Program-made: the position numbers and the translations under genes
Notes under the pieces: model-generated
What the model saw: only the letters and a program-made list of their open reading frames with translations
Told to the model about the DNA's origin: nothing
Database searches by the model: none
Shown here: positions 6,814 to 13,710 of the stretch, piece by piece
Layout of the letters: every line of letters begins with the position of its first letter
Position numbering within the stretch: position 1 is the stretch's first letter
NCBI GenBank assembly: GCA_910585745.1
Contig: CAJUFM010000073.1
Coordinates: 1-14,373, forward strand
Direction: 5' to 3'
From: an uncultured Eubacterium sp.
GTDB taxonomy: Bacteria > Bacillota > Clostridia > Lachnospirales > Lachnospiraceae
Length of the DNA: 14,373 bases

Positions 6814-8322
6814 TTACCATGGAACGATCTGGTCCCCGCCATAAGAATCGTTTCCATATCCGAAAGGATTGCCTCCACTGTTCCTGCTGTCCTGAGTTCC
6901 GTCATCCAGCTCTTCCAGTGTCTCAGAACTCTTCAGAACCACCTTGACATCCTGCTCCTTATATTCGCCCTCCTGGCTTCTGGCGATAGTCACCGTAATC
7001 TCCGTTCCTGCCTTTATATTATTTACTTTATTCTGCACCTGCTCGATAGAAGTTATTTTACTTCCGTTGATCTTCGTGATGATATCACCCTGTTTGATGC
7101 CTGCCTCCTTGGCTGCACCGCTCTCCGACACCTCTGCGATATAAACACCGGTTGGGAAACGATAGGCTTCACTGACCTCTTCACTGATGGTCCGGCCAGT
7201 GATTCCCAGATATCCTTTCTCCTCATCTTTGAGCACTTCACGGTTCATCAGCTCATTGATGATCGGAATCGCATCGCTCATAGGAATGGCATACCCGATT
7301 CCTTCTACTTTCGTGTCCGCATACTTTACAGAATTGATACCGATGACATTTCCGTTCACATCCAGCAGAGCTCCCCCGCTGTTTCCTGGATTGATCGCCG
7401 CATCTGTCTGCAGCAGTACCATAGTATTGGAACCGGAGGAATTTCCGTCTCCTACCTCTACCTGTCTGTCCTTGGCACTGATGTATCCCACTGTCACTGA
7501 CTGGCCATAACCCAGTGCATTACCAATAGCGATCGCCATCTGGCCCACCTTGACATCTTCGGAGTGTCCCAGACTTGCTACTTTGATGTGCCCTTTGGTT
7601 TCCTTTTTCAAGTCACCAACCTTTACTGATATGACTGCCAGATCTGCAGTAGGATCTGTCCCTTTCACCGTAGCTTTTGCCGTGGTATTGTCGATAAAGG
7701 TAACGGTGATGCTGTCCGCTTTTGCCACCACATGATTGTTGGTAACGATCAGCAGTTCATTGTTATCTTCTTTTACAATAAATCCAGAGCCGGCTCCCTC
7801 GGTGGGATAACTCTGTCCAAAATATGATGTTGCAGTACTGGTCTCCGTAATAGAAACGATGGATGGCATAACTGCTTCAACAATCGACGACACATCTCCA
7901 GGACCCGCTGCTCCGCCGGACACTGCTGTAACTCCGTTATCCGTTTTAAAAGGCTCCACACTTCCAATGGTTCCTCCGTCAGACTTCTGCGGCCCCCACA
8001 CCCCGGTGATCTTCACCAGCGCAAAGAAACACAGCGCCGCCACCACACCAAAGACCACTGCCGCCACGATGGTTTTCTTCATTCCGCCAGAATTCTTTTC
8101 CCTGCTTTTTTTCTCTGCCGGCTCCTCCGGTCTGACATTCTGGAAACGATACATATTATCCGAAGACGGCATGGGCTGCGGTCCATCATCCACGGAGCCC
8201 GCCTGCCAGATCGTGCTGTCCTTCACCGGTTCCTGGCTCTGTTCCGTCCCTTCATAATTTCTATTTTGTGAAAATCCTGATCCACCCTGATCATCTGCCT
8301 GATTCCAATTTTCTTCGTTCAT
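6814..8322 (-). CDS. htrA: HtrA/DegP-family membrane-anchored serine protease with PDZ domain
   Basis: The 502-residue protein is built as in Gram-positive HtrA. It has an 80-residue polar cytoplasmic N-terminus, one membrane segment (about 84-104, TIVAAVVFGVVAALCFFALV), an extracytoplasmic linker, a trypsin-like domain with triad His197 (TNNHVV), Asp227 (TADLAV) and Ser315 (GNSGGAL), and one PDZ domain (about 370-465, GYLGITG through GIKQGDIITKING). Such proteins degrade or refold misfolded proteins outside the membrane. A 35-residue C-terminal tail is acidic and then rich in Gly/Asn. The ATG is preceded by AAAGGA at 8-10 nt. It is first in the leftward set and divergent from the sugar-transferase gene. 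No two-component operator is recognised upstream. Confidence 0.95.
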   Translation of the reverse strand: MNEENWNQADDQGGSGFSQNRNYEGTEQSQEPVKDSTIWQAGSVDDGPQPMPSSDNMYRFQNVRPEEPAEKKSREKNSGGMKKTIVAAVVFGVVAALCFFALVKITGVWGPQKSDGGTIGSVEPFKTDNGVTAVSGGAAGPGDVSSIVEAVMPSIVSITETSTATSYFGQSYPTEGAGSGFIVKEDNNELLIVTNNHVVAKADSITVTFIDNTTAKATVKGTDPTADLAVISVKVGDLKKETKGHIKVASLGHSEDVKVGQMAIAIGNALGYGQSVTVGYISAKDRQVEVGDGNSSGSNTMVLLQTDAAINPGNSGGALLDVNGNVIGINSVKYADTKVEGIGYAIPMSDAIPIINELMNREVLKDEEKGYLGITGRTISEEVSEAYRFPTGVYIAEVSESGAAKEAGIKQGDIITKINGSKITSIEQVQNKVNNIKAGTEITVTIARSQEGEYKEQDVKVVLKSSETLEELDDGTQDSRNSGGNPFGYGNDSYGGDQIVPW

Positions 8323-8419
8323 GAAAATCCCGTCCTTTCTCGCCGGACTACCTGCAAGCTGCGGTCTGTGCCCGGTTCAATTATCTGACTTGATGTATTT
8401 TTTCCCCATCTCAAGTTGC

Positions 8420-8425
8420 ATTATA
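8420..8425 (-). promoter_or_regulatory. Probable -10 box of htrA
   Basis: A perfect TATAAT on the minus strand lies about 100 nt before the htrA ATG. The best -35 candidate (TTCACA) is 20 nt away, longer than usual, so an activator may be needed or the true promoter may differ. Confidence 0.45.
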
Positions 8426-8466
8426 CCCATCAAATGTGTTTAGTTTGTGAATATATTAATTTTATA

Positions 8467-8495
8467 TTGTGAAATTGCACAAAATAATTTATAAT
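8467..8495 (+). promoter_or_regulatory. Sigma-A-type promoter for the sugar-phosphate transferase
   Basis: TTGTGA (8467-8472) is followed after 17 nt by a perfect TATAAT (8490-8495) in a very A/T-rich stretch. It gives a leader of about 85 nt. The 266-bp gap between htrA and this gene holds only the two divergent promoters and this leader; I see no RNA gene in it. Confidence 0.7.
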
Positions 8496-8588
8496 CTAAT
8501 AAGTATATGATTTGAAAATATTACCTAATGTTCTATATATTAGAAAAGAACCGTCACCAATCATGAAAGACGAAAGGAAGGATTCAAA

Positions 8589-10019
8589 TTGATAAAGGGA
8601 AACCAAAAATTACTTAATGTCATTCGTTTTATCATTGACGTACTTATACTGATATTTTCTTTTGTACTGGCATACAAACTTCGTTTTGACGAAGAATTCA
8701 GTGTCCTGATCCGATATGGGTTTATAAAGGAGCCTCTGGGATTCTATGGAACCCTGGAAGAATATATGCAGCTGCTGCTTCTTCTGGTTCCCTGTTATTT
8801 ATTTTCCTATTATTTTTTCCATCTGTATGATCCAAAAAGAGTGACTAGCCGCAAATCTCAGATGTACAACATTTTTAAGGCAAACGTTGTGGGAATCCTT
8901 TACTGTACCGCAGGTCTTTATTTTATCCGTAGCGGAAACTATGCCCGCCTTTTTATCATTATATTTGTAGGGATCAATTTTATTCTTGAACTTATTTTCC
9001 GGCTGCTTATCACGACGATCCTCCGCCGTTTCCGCAGGAAAGGACACAATCTCAAACACATTCTCCTCATTGGCTACGGACGTTCCGCCGAGGGCTATAT
9101 TGACCGTATCTGTTCCCATCCGGAATGGGGCTACGTCGTCCATGGTATCCTTGACGACAGCAAACGAAATGGAAAATCCTACCGGGATGTCCATGTCATC
9201 GGCGACATCGATGATCTGGAGACCGTTCTCGCTGACAATTCCTATGACGAGATCGCTATTACCCTGGGCATCGACCAGTACGAGCGCCTGGAGGGAATCG
9301 TCGCCATTACGGAAAAATCTGGTGTGCACACCAAGTTTATCCCGGACTACAACAATATCATCCCCACCAAACCTTACACCGAAGATCTGGACGGGCTTCC
9401 GGTTATTCATGTGCGGAATGTCCCCCTCACTAATTCTTTTAATAAATTTGTAAAGCGGACAATGGATATCGCTGGTTCTCTCATACTTATTGTGCTGTTT
9501 TCACTGCCGATGCTGGTAGTATCTATCATCGTAAAGGCTACCTCAGAAGGGGAACTGATCTTCAAGCAGGAGCGGATTGGACTCCACGGCAAACCCTTTA
9601 TGATGTACAAATTCCGCTCTATGGCGGTCCAGAAGGCGTCGGATGAGAAAAAAGCCTGGACCACTCCTGACGATCCAAGGGTTACCCCCATCGGAAAATT
9701 CATCCGCAAGACAAGTCTGGACGAACTTCCCCAGTTTTTCAATGTACTCAAGGGAGACATGAGCCTTGTGGGACCAAGACCGGAACGACCCTTCTTCGTT
9801 GAAAAGTTCAAAGAAGAGATCCCCCGCTATATGATCAAGCATCAGGTCCGTCCAGGCATTACTGGCTGGGCACAAGTCAACGGCTACCGGGGTGATACCT
9901 CCATCCGCCTCCGCATCGACTGCGACCTCTATTATATCGAAAACTGGTCCGTCATGCTGGATATCAAGATCCTGCTGCTGACAGTGATCAAAGGTTTTAT
10001 CAACAAAAATGCATACTGA
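8589..10019 (+). CDS. Polyprenyl-phosphate sugar-1-phosphate transferase (WbaP/WcaJ type)
   Basis: This 476-residue membrane enzyme is predicted to move a sugar-1-phosphate from a nucleotide sugar to undecaprenyl phosphate, the first step of capsule, exopolysaccharide or glycoprotein glycan assembly. Four N-terminal hydrophobic segments (about 11-30, 61-80, 98-113, 120-140) precede a Rossmann-like domain (HILLIGYGRSAEGY, about 158-275). A further hydrophobic segment (about 292-314) leads to the catalytic bacterial sugar transferase domain, with FKQERIG, MYKFRSM, catalytic SLDELPQ (Asp378/Glu379), VGPRPER and RPGITGWAQVNGYRG. The length is that of the large WcaJ class. The start is TTG: GGAAGG is correctly spaced, and the nearest ATG (8563) runs into a stop. 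No glycosyltransferase cluster follows, so sugar and product are unknown. It ends at its own terminator. Confidence 0.92.
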   Translation: MIKGNQKLLNVIRFIIDVLILIFSFVLAYKLRFDEEFSVLIRYGFIKEPLGFYGTLEEYMQLLLLLVPCYLFSYYFFHLYDPKRVTSRKSQMYNIFKANVVGILYCTAGLYFIRSGNYARLFIIIFVGINFILELIFRLLITTILRRFRRKGHNLKHILLIGYGRSAEGYIDRICSHPEWGYVVHGILDDSKRNGKSYRDVHVIGDIDDLETVLADNSYDEIAITLGIDQYERLEGIVAITEKSGVHTKFIPDYNNIIPTKPYTEDLDGLPVIHVRNVPLTNSFNKFVKRTMDIAGSLILIVLFSLPMLVVSIIVKATSEGELIFKQERIGLHGKPFMMYKFRSMAVQKASDEKKAWTTPDDPRVTPIGKFIRKTSLDELPQFFNVLKGDMSLVGPRPERPFFVEKFKEEIPRYMIKHQVRPGITGWAQVNGYRGDTSIRLRIDCDLYYIENWSVMLDIKILLLTVIKGFINKNAY

Positions 10020-10045
10020 TCAAAAATTTTATCAGATAATGAAAG

Positions 10046-10079
10046 AGTGCCCCTTCCAAACCCGAAAGGAGCACTTTTT
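10046..10079. terminator. Intrinsic terminator between convergent genes
   Basis: Stem AGTGC(C)CCTT pairs with AAGG(A)GCACT (one mismatch) and is followed by T5 on the plus strand, 26 bp past the sugar-transferase stop. On the minus strand the same stem is followed by CTTTC, so it may also stop the convergent DUF1292 gene, less efficiently. Confidence 0.85.
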
Positions 10080-10104
10080 ATGTTCTGCCGCCAGACATTC
10101 AGTA

Positions 10105-10461
10105 TTACTGATCCAGCTTTTTGTTGATAAACTCGTCCCACTTGCCATCGTCTTCCGATTCTTCCTCATCTTCTCCAAACTCTTCCTCATCCAGCATTTC
10201 ATCAAAGGCATCTGCCAGGGCTTCCAGGGCTTCCTCATCATCGATCTGGAGAAGTGTGATCTCCGGCTCTCCCCCCTTGTCTTCGATCTCAATACCAAAA
10301 AAGTAGATTTCTTCGATGCTCTCGTCCACCGGAGTAAGAGCGGCATAATCGTCGCCACCCCATTCAAATATATAAATAACCTCGCACTCCAACGTGCTTC
10401 CGTCTTCCAGCTGCAGATCTACCTTCATTTCTTCTATATCTTCCAAATTAAATTCCGCCAT
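10105..10461 (-). CDS. DUF1292 family acidic protein
   Basis: This is a small protein (118 residues) of the DUF1292 type, which has no assigned function. The N-terminal 60 residues carry the family pattern: hydrophobic strands in the order VDLQLEDGSTLECEVIYIFEW, then DYAALTP and IYFFGIEIED. The C-terminal third is strikingly acidic (EEEFGEDEEESEDD) before a short basic end. The ATG follows a perfect AAGGAGG at 8 nt, suggesting high expression. It has its own promoter (10497-10525) and is transcribed against its neighbours. Related genes usually sit near the yrrK/mreB or alaS region in Firmicutes; that context is absent here. Confidence 0.87.
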   Translation of the reverse strand: MAEFNLEDIEEMKVDLQLEDGSTLECEVIYIFEWGGDDYAALTPVDESIEEIYFFGIEIEDKGGEPEITLLQIDDEEALEALADAFDEMLDEEEFGEDEEESEDDGKWDEFINKKLDQ

Positions 10462-10496
10462 GGATGAAACCTCCTTAAATTTTAATCATTTATCCT

Positions 10497-10525
10497 ATCA
10501 TAACATATCATTTTTACCAGTTCAA
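10497..10525 (-). promoter_or_regulatory. Promoter of the DUF1292 gene
   Basis: On the minus strand TTGAAC (10520-10525) and TATGAT (10497-10502) are 17 nt apart, with TG one base before the -10 (extended -10). Leader about 30 nt. It is back to back with the promoter at 10535, leaving only 9 bp between the two -35 boxes. Confidence 0.8.
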
Positions 10526-10534
10526 GTTCAGATG

Positions 10535-10563
10535 TTGACAAGATTCCACATTTTATATAAAAT
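10535..10563 (+). promoter_or_regulatory. Promoter of the TSCPD-queT pair
   Basis: A perfect TTGACA (10535-10540) is followed after 17 nt by TAAAAT (10558-10563, 5/6). The leader of about 75 nt holds two short GC-rich stems that exclude each other (CGGG/CCCG and CCCG/CGGG, 10590-10617). Confidence 0.8.
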
Positions 10564-10644
10564 GTTTTCATCCGCAGCATTTTTCAGCGGGAAGCGATGC
10601 CCGATAGCGCCGCCGGGCTGATCACGAATAAGGAGGTGAAACAG

Positions 10645-10905
10645 ATGAAATATTCATATCGAACAAAAGGAACCTGCTCACAGCAGATCGATCTGGAGAT
10701 TAACGATGATGTGATCACTAATGTGAAATTCTATGGCGGATGTGACGGAAACCTTAAGGCAATCCCGATTCTCGTGGATGGGCTCACCGTCAATCAGATC
10801 GTTAAAAAATGCTCCGGCATCCAGTGCGGTTTCAAAAATACGTCATGTGCCGACCAGCTTTCCAAAGCGGTCCTCGCAGCACAGGCAGAGTGTGCCGCCA
10901 AATGA
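10645..10905 (+). CDS. TSCPD domain-containing small Cys-rich protein (TIGR03905-like)
   Basis: The 86-residue protein has the short TSCPD layout: YSYRTKGTCSQQIDLEI strand region, FYGGCDGN, then CSGIQCGFKNTSCADQL, with TSCAD at 66-70 in place of TSCPD. It has six Cys (11, 33, 56, 61, 68, 83), four of them in the pattern expected of a metal site. TSCPD domains also occur at the C-terminus of some vitamin-B12-dependent ribonucleotide reductases; the free-standing form has no known function. The frame is open to an ATG at 10597, but AAGGAGGTG precedes the ATG at 10645 and homologues start MKYSY-like, so that start is chosen. It is followed after 84 bp by queT, probably on the same transcript. 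Confidence 0.88.
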   Translation: MKYSYRTKGTCSQQIDLEINDDVITNVKFYGGCDGNLKAIPILVDGLTVNQIVKKCSGIQCGFKNTSCADQLSKAVLAAQAECAAK

Positions 10906-10913
10906 TCAGAGGC

Positions 10914-10981
10914 ATAGCAGCCCCTGTACTGTTATAACCCGTGTGTTCGAAACCATCCACACGTAAAACAAAACTAAGGAG
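10914..10981 (+). promoter_or_regulatory. Structured leader of queT, possible preQ1-sensing element
   Basis: Two stems lie between the TSCPD gene and queT: ATAGCAG/CTGTTAT around cccctgta (10914-10935) and CGTGTG/CACACG around a 12-nt loop (10940-10963). A tail TAAAACAAAACTAAGGAG then leads into the ribosome site. The A-rich tail ending in CUAAGGAG resembles the 3' part of preQ1-I riboswitches, and UAG in the first stem could pair with CUA in the tail. The conserved preQ1-I loop is not clearly present, so this is a candidate, not a recognised riboswitch. Confidence 0.35.
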
Positions 10982-10989
10982 AATAAAAA

Positions 10990-11481
10990 ATGAAAAGCAA
11001 AAAAATCATGTATCTAAGTCAGGCAGCCATGATCGCTGCCCTCTATGTTGTGCTGACACTTCTGGCAAATGCCTTGGGACTGGCAAACTATGCCATCCAG
11101 GTGAGATTTTCCGAGGCTCTTACGATCCTCCCATTTTTTACCCCCGCCGCAATTCCTGGACTTACCATCGGCTGTCTTCTCAGTAATATCCTTACTGGCT
11201 GCGCACCACTGGATATCCTCTTTGGAACTCTGGCGACACTGATGGGTGCTCTGGGTACCTACGCACTGCGCCGCTTTGAGTGGCTGGCTCCGCTGCCCCC
11301 CATCCTCGCCAATACCATTATCGTTCCCTGGGTTCTCCGGTTTGCCTATGATATTCCGGATGCGATTCCATATCTGATGGCTACAGTGGGGGCAGGTGAA
11401 TTGATCTCCTGCGGGCTTATCGGGATGTTGTTACTGCGCTCCCTTAAACAAATAAAGAAAAATATATTTAAAGTCAATTGA
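10990..11481 (+). CDS. queT: QueT family queuosine-precursor transporter (ECF S component)
   Basis: The 163-residue protein consists almost wholly of membrane segments (about 11-33, 41-62, 68-90, 97-117, 128-150). The N-terminal pattern (QAAMIAALYVVLTLL ... VRFSEALTILPFFTPAAIPGLTIGC) is that of QueT/DUF988. These are substrate-binding components of energy-coupling-factor transporters, implicated in uptake of preQ1 or related deazapurines for queuosine in tRNA. They share the EcfA/EcfT energising module, which is not encoded here. AGGAG lies 8 nt before the ATG. It is downstream of the TSCPD gene, behind a structured spacer. Its TGA overlaps the -35 box of the vanY promoter and no terminator separates the two. 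Confidence 0.9.
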   Translation: MKSKKIMYLSQAAMIAALYVVLTLLANALGLANYAIQVRFSEALTILPFFTPAAIPGLTIGCLLSNILTGCAPLDILFGTLATLMGALGTYALRRFEWLAPLPPILANTIIVPWVLRFAYDIPDAIPYLMATVGAGELISCGLIGMLLLRSLKQIKKNIFKVN

Positions 11482-11507
11482 CTTTTTCTATTACCTAAGA
11501 GTATAAT
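11478..11507 (+). promoter_or_regulatory. Promoter of vanY-plsC
   Basis: TTGACT (11478-11483, overlapping the queT stop codon) and a perfect TATAAT (11502-11507) are 18 nt apart. Leader about 20 nt before the ATG at 11534. Confidence 0.8.
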
Positions 11508-11533
11508 GCTTGTTAGAACTTTTGGAGGTACAC

Positions 11534-12649
11534 ATGAAGAGATATATACTAACTGGCATTATACTTTTTTTAGTGGCGTCTGGTATTATACTCCTTAAAC
11601 CGGCAAAACCACAGCATAACTCCGGCAATAACAAACCAGCAGCCTATGAATATTATTATAATGAAAATGAAAACGATGAGGAGGACTCTCTCTTGCCAGA
11701 AGATCTGAGTTCCATACTTTCAAACAGCCGGACTGTACCACTGGATACGATACCAAGCAGTAAAACCGTACTGGTAAACCGGGTATATCTTCTGCCCTCG
11801 GACTACATTCCACCAAATCTCGTGGTGCCAAATGTTAAATTTAGCTTTACTTATTCTTCGGATAAGCGAAAACTCCGCAAAGTGGCGGCGGATGCCCTGG
11901 AAAGGCTGTTCCAGGCAGGGGAAAAGGAGCACATCGAATTATATGGTGTATCCGGATACCGTTCTTATGCCCGACAGAAACAGATTTATGATAAAAATAT
12001 CGCCACCAGGGGACAGGCGGCTACCGACGCTGTGTCCGCCAAACCTGGCAGCAGCGAGCACCAGACCGGACTGACCATCGACGTCTCTGCACGAAGTGTG
12101 AATTTCCGGCTGGATCAAAGTTTCGGTGACACCACAGAGGGACGCTGGCTGGCAGAAAACGCCCACCTCTATGGATTTATCATCCGTTATCCATACGGAA
12201 AGTCTGAGATCACCGGATACAGCTATGAACCCTGGCATATCCGTTTTGTAGGAAAAGCCGTTGCCACCTATCTATATGAAAACGAACTGACTTTAGAAGA
12301 GTATTATGGTGTCGAAGATGCAGTAAAAGAAGATGCTGCCAAAAATGAATCAAAACCCCGTGTAGACGTGGAAGATCCGGATTCTGTGAAATATGCAACG
12401 CCAAAGCCGACGGTTAAACCAAAGGCTAGCGCTTCTCCAAAACCAACCAAAAAGCCAGAGCGCCCCAAAAAGACAAACGACAAACCGAAAAAGACAAAAA
12501 AACCGGTACAGACAAAACCACCGGCTACACACAGCCCCACGACACCGCCAGCGCCCACACCGGCCCCGACACCGGTTCCCACCGCGGCGCCTACGGATCC
12601 ACCGGCTGCCGAGTCATCAGCACCCACATCCCCGGACAATGAATTTTAA
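11534..12649 (+). CDS. VanY-type D-alanyl-D-alanine carboxypeptidase with Lys/Pro/Thr-rich tail
   Basis: The protein has 371 residues. An N-terminal segment (about 4-22, ILTGIILFLVASGIILL) should act as membrane anchor or uncleaved signal. A polar acidic linker follows, then a peptidase M15B (VanY) domain, about 100-260: SGYRSYARQ, zinc-site SSEHQTGLTIDVS (His176, Asp183) and EPWHIRF (Glu232, His235). Such enzymes trim the terminal D-Ala from peptidoglycan stems outside the membrane. The last ~80 residues are low complexity, first Lys/Pro-rich (KPTKKPERPKK), then Pro/Thr/Ala-rich (PAPTPAPTPVPTAAP), and may sit in the wall; no LPXTG signal is present. A TTG 24 nt earlier is in frame, but GGAGG six nt before ATG 11534 decides the start. 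No van resistance genes adjoin, so this is likely a housekeeping wall enzyme. Confidence 0.92.
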   Translation: MKRYILTGIILFLVASGIILLKPAKPQHNSGNNKPAAYEYYYNENENDEEDSLLPEDLSSILSNSRTVPLDTIPSSKTVLVNRVYLLPSDYIPPNLVVPNVKFSFTYSSDKRKLRKVAADALERLFQAGEKEHIELYGVSGYRSYARQKQIYDKNIATRGQAATDAVSAKPGSSEHQTGLTIDVSARSVNFRLDQSFGDTTEGRWLAENAHLYGFIIRYPYGKSEITGYSYEPWHIRFVGKAVATYLYENELTLEEYYGVEDAVKEDAAKNESKPRVDVEDPDSVKYATPKPTVKPKASASPKPTKKPERPKKTNDKPKKTKKPVQTKPPATHSPTTPPAPTPAPTPVPTAAPTDPPAAESSAPTSPDNEF

Positions 12650-12708
12650 TTTGTTTGATCATTGTGCCAGGACCATAATGCCCCACTATAGAGAAAGGAT
12701 TTCAACCC

Positions 12709-13446
12709 ATGAGAACGATACTGTTAATACTTCTTTACCTGCTTGTCTGCATCATAAGCATTCCCCTTCTGCTGATGGAATGCATTGTACGGAAAATAAA
12801 TAGTAAAGCTGCTGCGGCATTTGCCATACGGATCGTACGCATCGTATTCAATACGACGATGTTCTTATCCGGCTGTAAAAAGCATATTTGCGGCATCGAA
12901 CGCATACCAACAGACAAGCCAGTGATGTTTGCAGCAAACCACCGGAGCTTTTATGATATCATCCTGGCATATTCATCCATTGCCGCCCATCATGTACAGG
13001 TGGCATTTATTTCAAAGATCGAGATCAAAAAGTTCCCCATGATCGCCCAATGGATGTATTTCCTGAACTGCCTCTTTATGGACCGGGGCGACATGAAACA
13101 AAATATGGGAGTGATCCTGAATGCCATCTCCCTAATCAAAGACGGATATTCAATCTATATCGCCCCAGAGGGTACCCGCAATGCCACAGACCACCTTCTT
13201 CCTTTTAAAGAGGGAAGCATGAAGATTGCCACCAAAACCAATGCCCCCATCATTCCTGTCTGCATTAAGAACACAGAAAATATATTGGAAAACAATATTC
13301 CCTGGATCAAGGGCGGGGATATTTACATCGAATATGGCGAACCGGTTTATCCGGATCAGCTGGATAAGGAAGAGAAAAAACATATTGGCGCCTATATACA
13401 GAAAATCATTCAGGAAATGTACGACAAACCCTATCCTGCCGCATAA
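12709..13446 (+). CDS. plsC: 1-acyl-sn-glycerol-3-phosphate acyltransferase (PlsC family)
   Basis: The 245-residue protein is a normal-length PlsC. It has a hydrophobic N-terminal segment (about 3-26), then acyltransferase motif I NHRSFYD (His78, Asp83), motif II CLFMDRGD (121-128), motif III APEGTRN (Glu154 to Arg157) and motif IV APIIPVCI (about 179-186). The family puts the second acyl chain on lysophosphatidic acid at the inner membrane face, giving phosphatidic acid. AAAGGA lies 8-9 nt before the ATG. It begins 59 bp after vanY with no terminator between, so the two are probably co-transcribed. Other lysophospholipid acyltransferases share these motifs, so exact substrate is inferred. 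No terminator follows the gene. Confidence 0.92.
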   Translation: MRTILLILLYLLVCIISIPLLLMECIVRKINSKAAAAFAIRIVRIVFNTTMFLSGCKKHICGIERIPTDKPVMFAANHRSFYDIILAYSSIAAHHVQVAFISKIEIKKFPMIAQWMYFLNCLFMDRGDMKQNMGVILNAISLIKDGYSIYIAPEGTRNATDHLLPFKEGSMKIATKTNAPIIPVCIKNTENILENNIPWIKGGDIYIEYGEPVYPDQLDKEEKKHIGAYIQKIIQEMYDKPYPAA

Positions 13447-13473
13447 CAAATAAGAATCTTGTACAAAAATCAC

Positions 13474-13502
13474 TTTTCATTTTTAGCAAAACATGTTAAA
13501 AT
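13474..13502 (+). promoter_or_regulatory. Probable promoter of the membrane-protein gene, reading through the repeat
   Basis: TTTTCA (13474-13479, 4/6) and TAAAAT (13497-13502) are 17 nt apart, and TG sits one base before the -10 (extended -10). If used, the transcript starts near 13509 and carries the whole palindromic repeat as a leader of about 240 nt. Confidence 0.6.
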
Positions 13503-13522
13503 GAACGCATAAGCACGAACGC

Positions 13523-13578
13523 AGACGTTTTGCCACATACATGTCTGCTTGCAGACAAATGTATGTGGCAAAACGTCT
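13523..13578 (+). repeat. 56-nt near-perfect hairpin
   Basis: Twenty bases (13523-13542) are the exact reverse complement of 13559-13578, and inside them GTCTGC (13543-13548) pairs with GCAGAC (13551-13556) around TT. The only unpaired bases besides the loop are AA at 13557-13558. No T run follows, so it is not an intrinsic terminator. Confidence 0.92.
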
Positions 13579-13587
13579 ATGTGAGTT
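13551..13587 (+). repeat. 37-bp direct repeat, copy 1
   Basis: It matches 13674-13710 at 34 of 37 positions. It spans the right half of the hairpin and the following TATGTGAGTT. Confidence 0.9.
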
Positions 13588-13673
13588 TAACGAACACGGA
13601 GAAACCGAAGGTTTCGACATGAGTGCTTATGAACGCATATAACGTGAGTTCTTATGCCACACAGACGTTGTTC

Positions 13674-13710
13674 GCAGACAAATATATGTGGTAGAACGTC
13701 TATGTGAGTT
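13674..13710 (+). repeat. 37-bp direct repeat, copy 2 (degenerate hairpin)
   Basis: It matches 13551-13587 with three substitutions. To its left only AGACGTT (13663-13669) remains of the hairpin's left arm and still pairs with AACGTCT (13695-13701), so this looks like a collapsed second copy of the palindrome. It ends about 40 bp before the start of the next gene. Confidence 0.85.

Larger units (their letters stand above)
13501..13638 (+). repeat. MITE-like palindromic element with flanking direct repeats
   Basis: A perfect 10-bp direct repeat ATGAACGCAT occurs at 13501-13510 and 13629-13638. The 118 bp between begin with AAGCAC and end with GTGCTT, a 6-bp terminal inverted repeat. The interior holds the large hairpin at 13523-13578 and a small GAAACC/GGTTTC stem (13601-13615). 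This is the layout of a small non-autonomous insertion with target duplication. No coding capacity. The TIR is short, so chance or a structural-RNA explanation remains open. Confidence 0.5.

Noticed and set aside
6660..6905. N-terminal extension of ClpX by 82 residues
   Set aside because: It would overlap the htrA 3' end and contain the clpX promoter and hairpin; the TTG with GGAGG fits better and gives a normal zinc-domain N-terminus.
8799..9410. 203-codon minus-strand open frame inside the sugar-phosphate transferase
   Set aside because: Antisense shadow of a well supported gene; no ribosome site and no recognisable family.
12304..12639. Gly/Val-rich 111-codon minus-strand open frame
   Set aside because: An artefact of reading the Pro/Thr-rich tail of VanY backwards; low complexity and no start signal.
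11534..12649. Vancomycin resistance locus
   Set aside because: VanY-type domains are common housekeeping enzymes, and no vanHAX, vanS or vanR is present.
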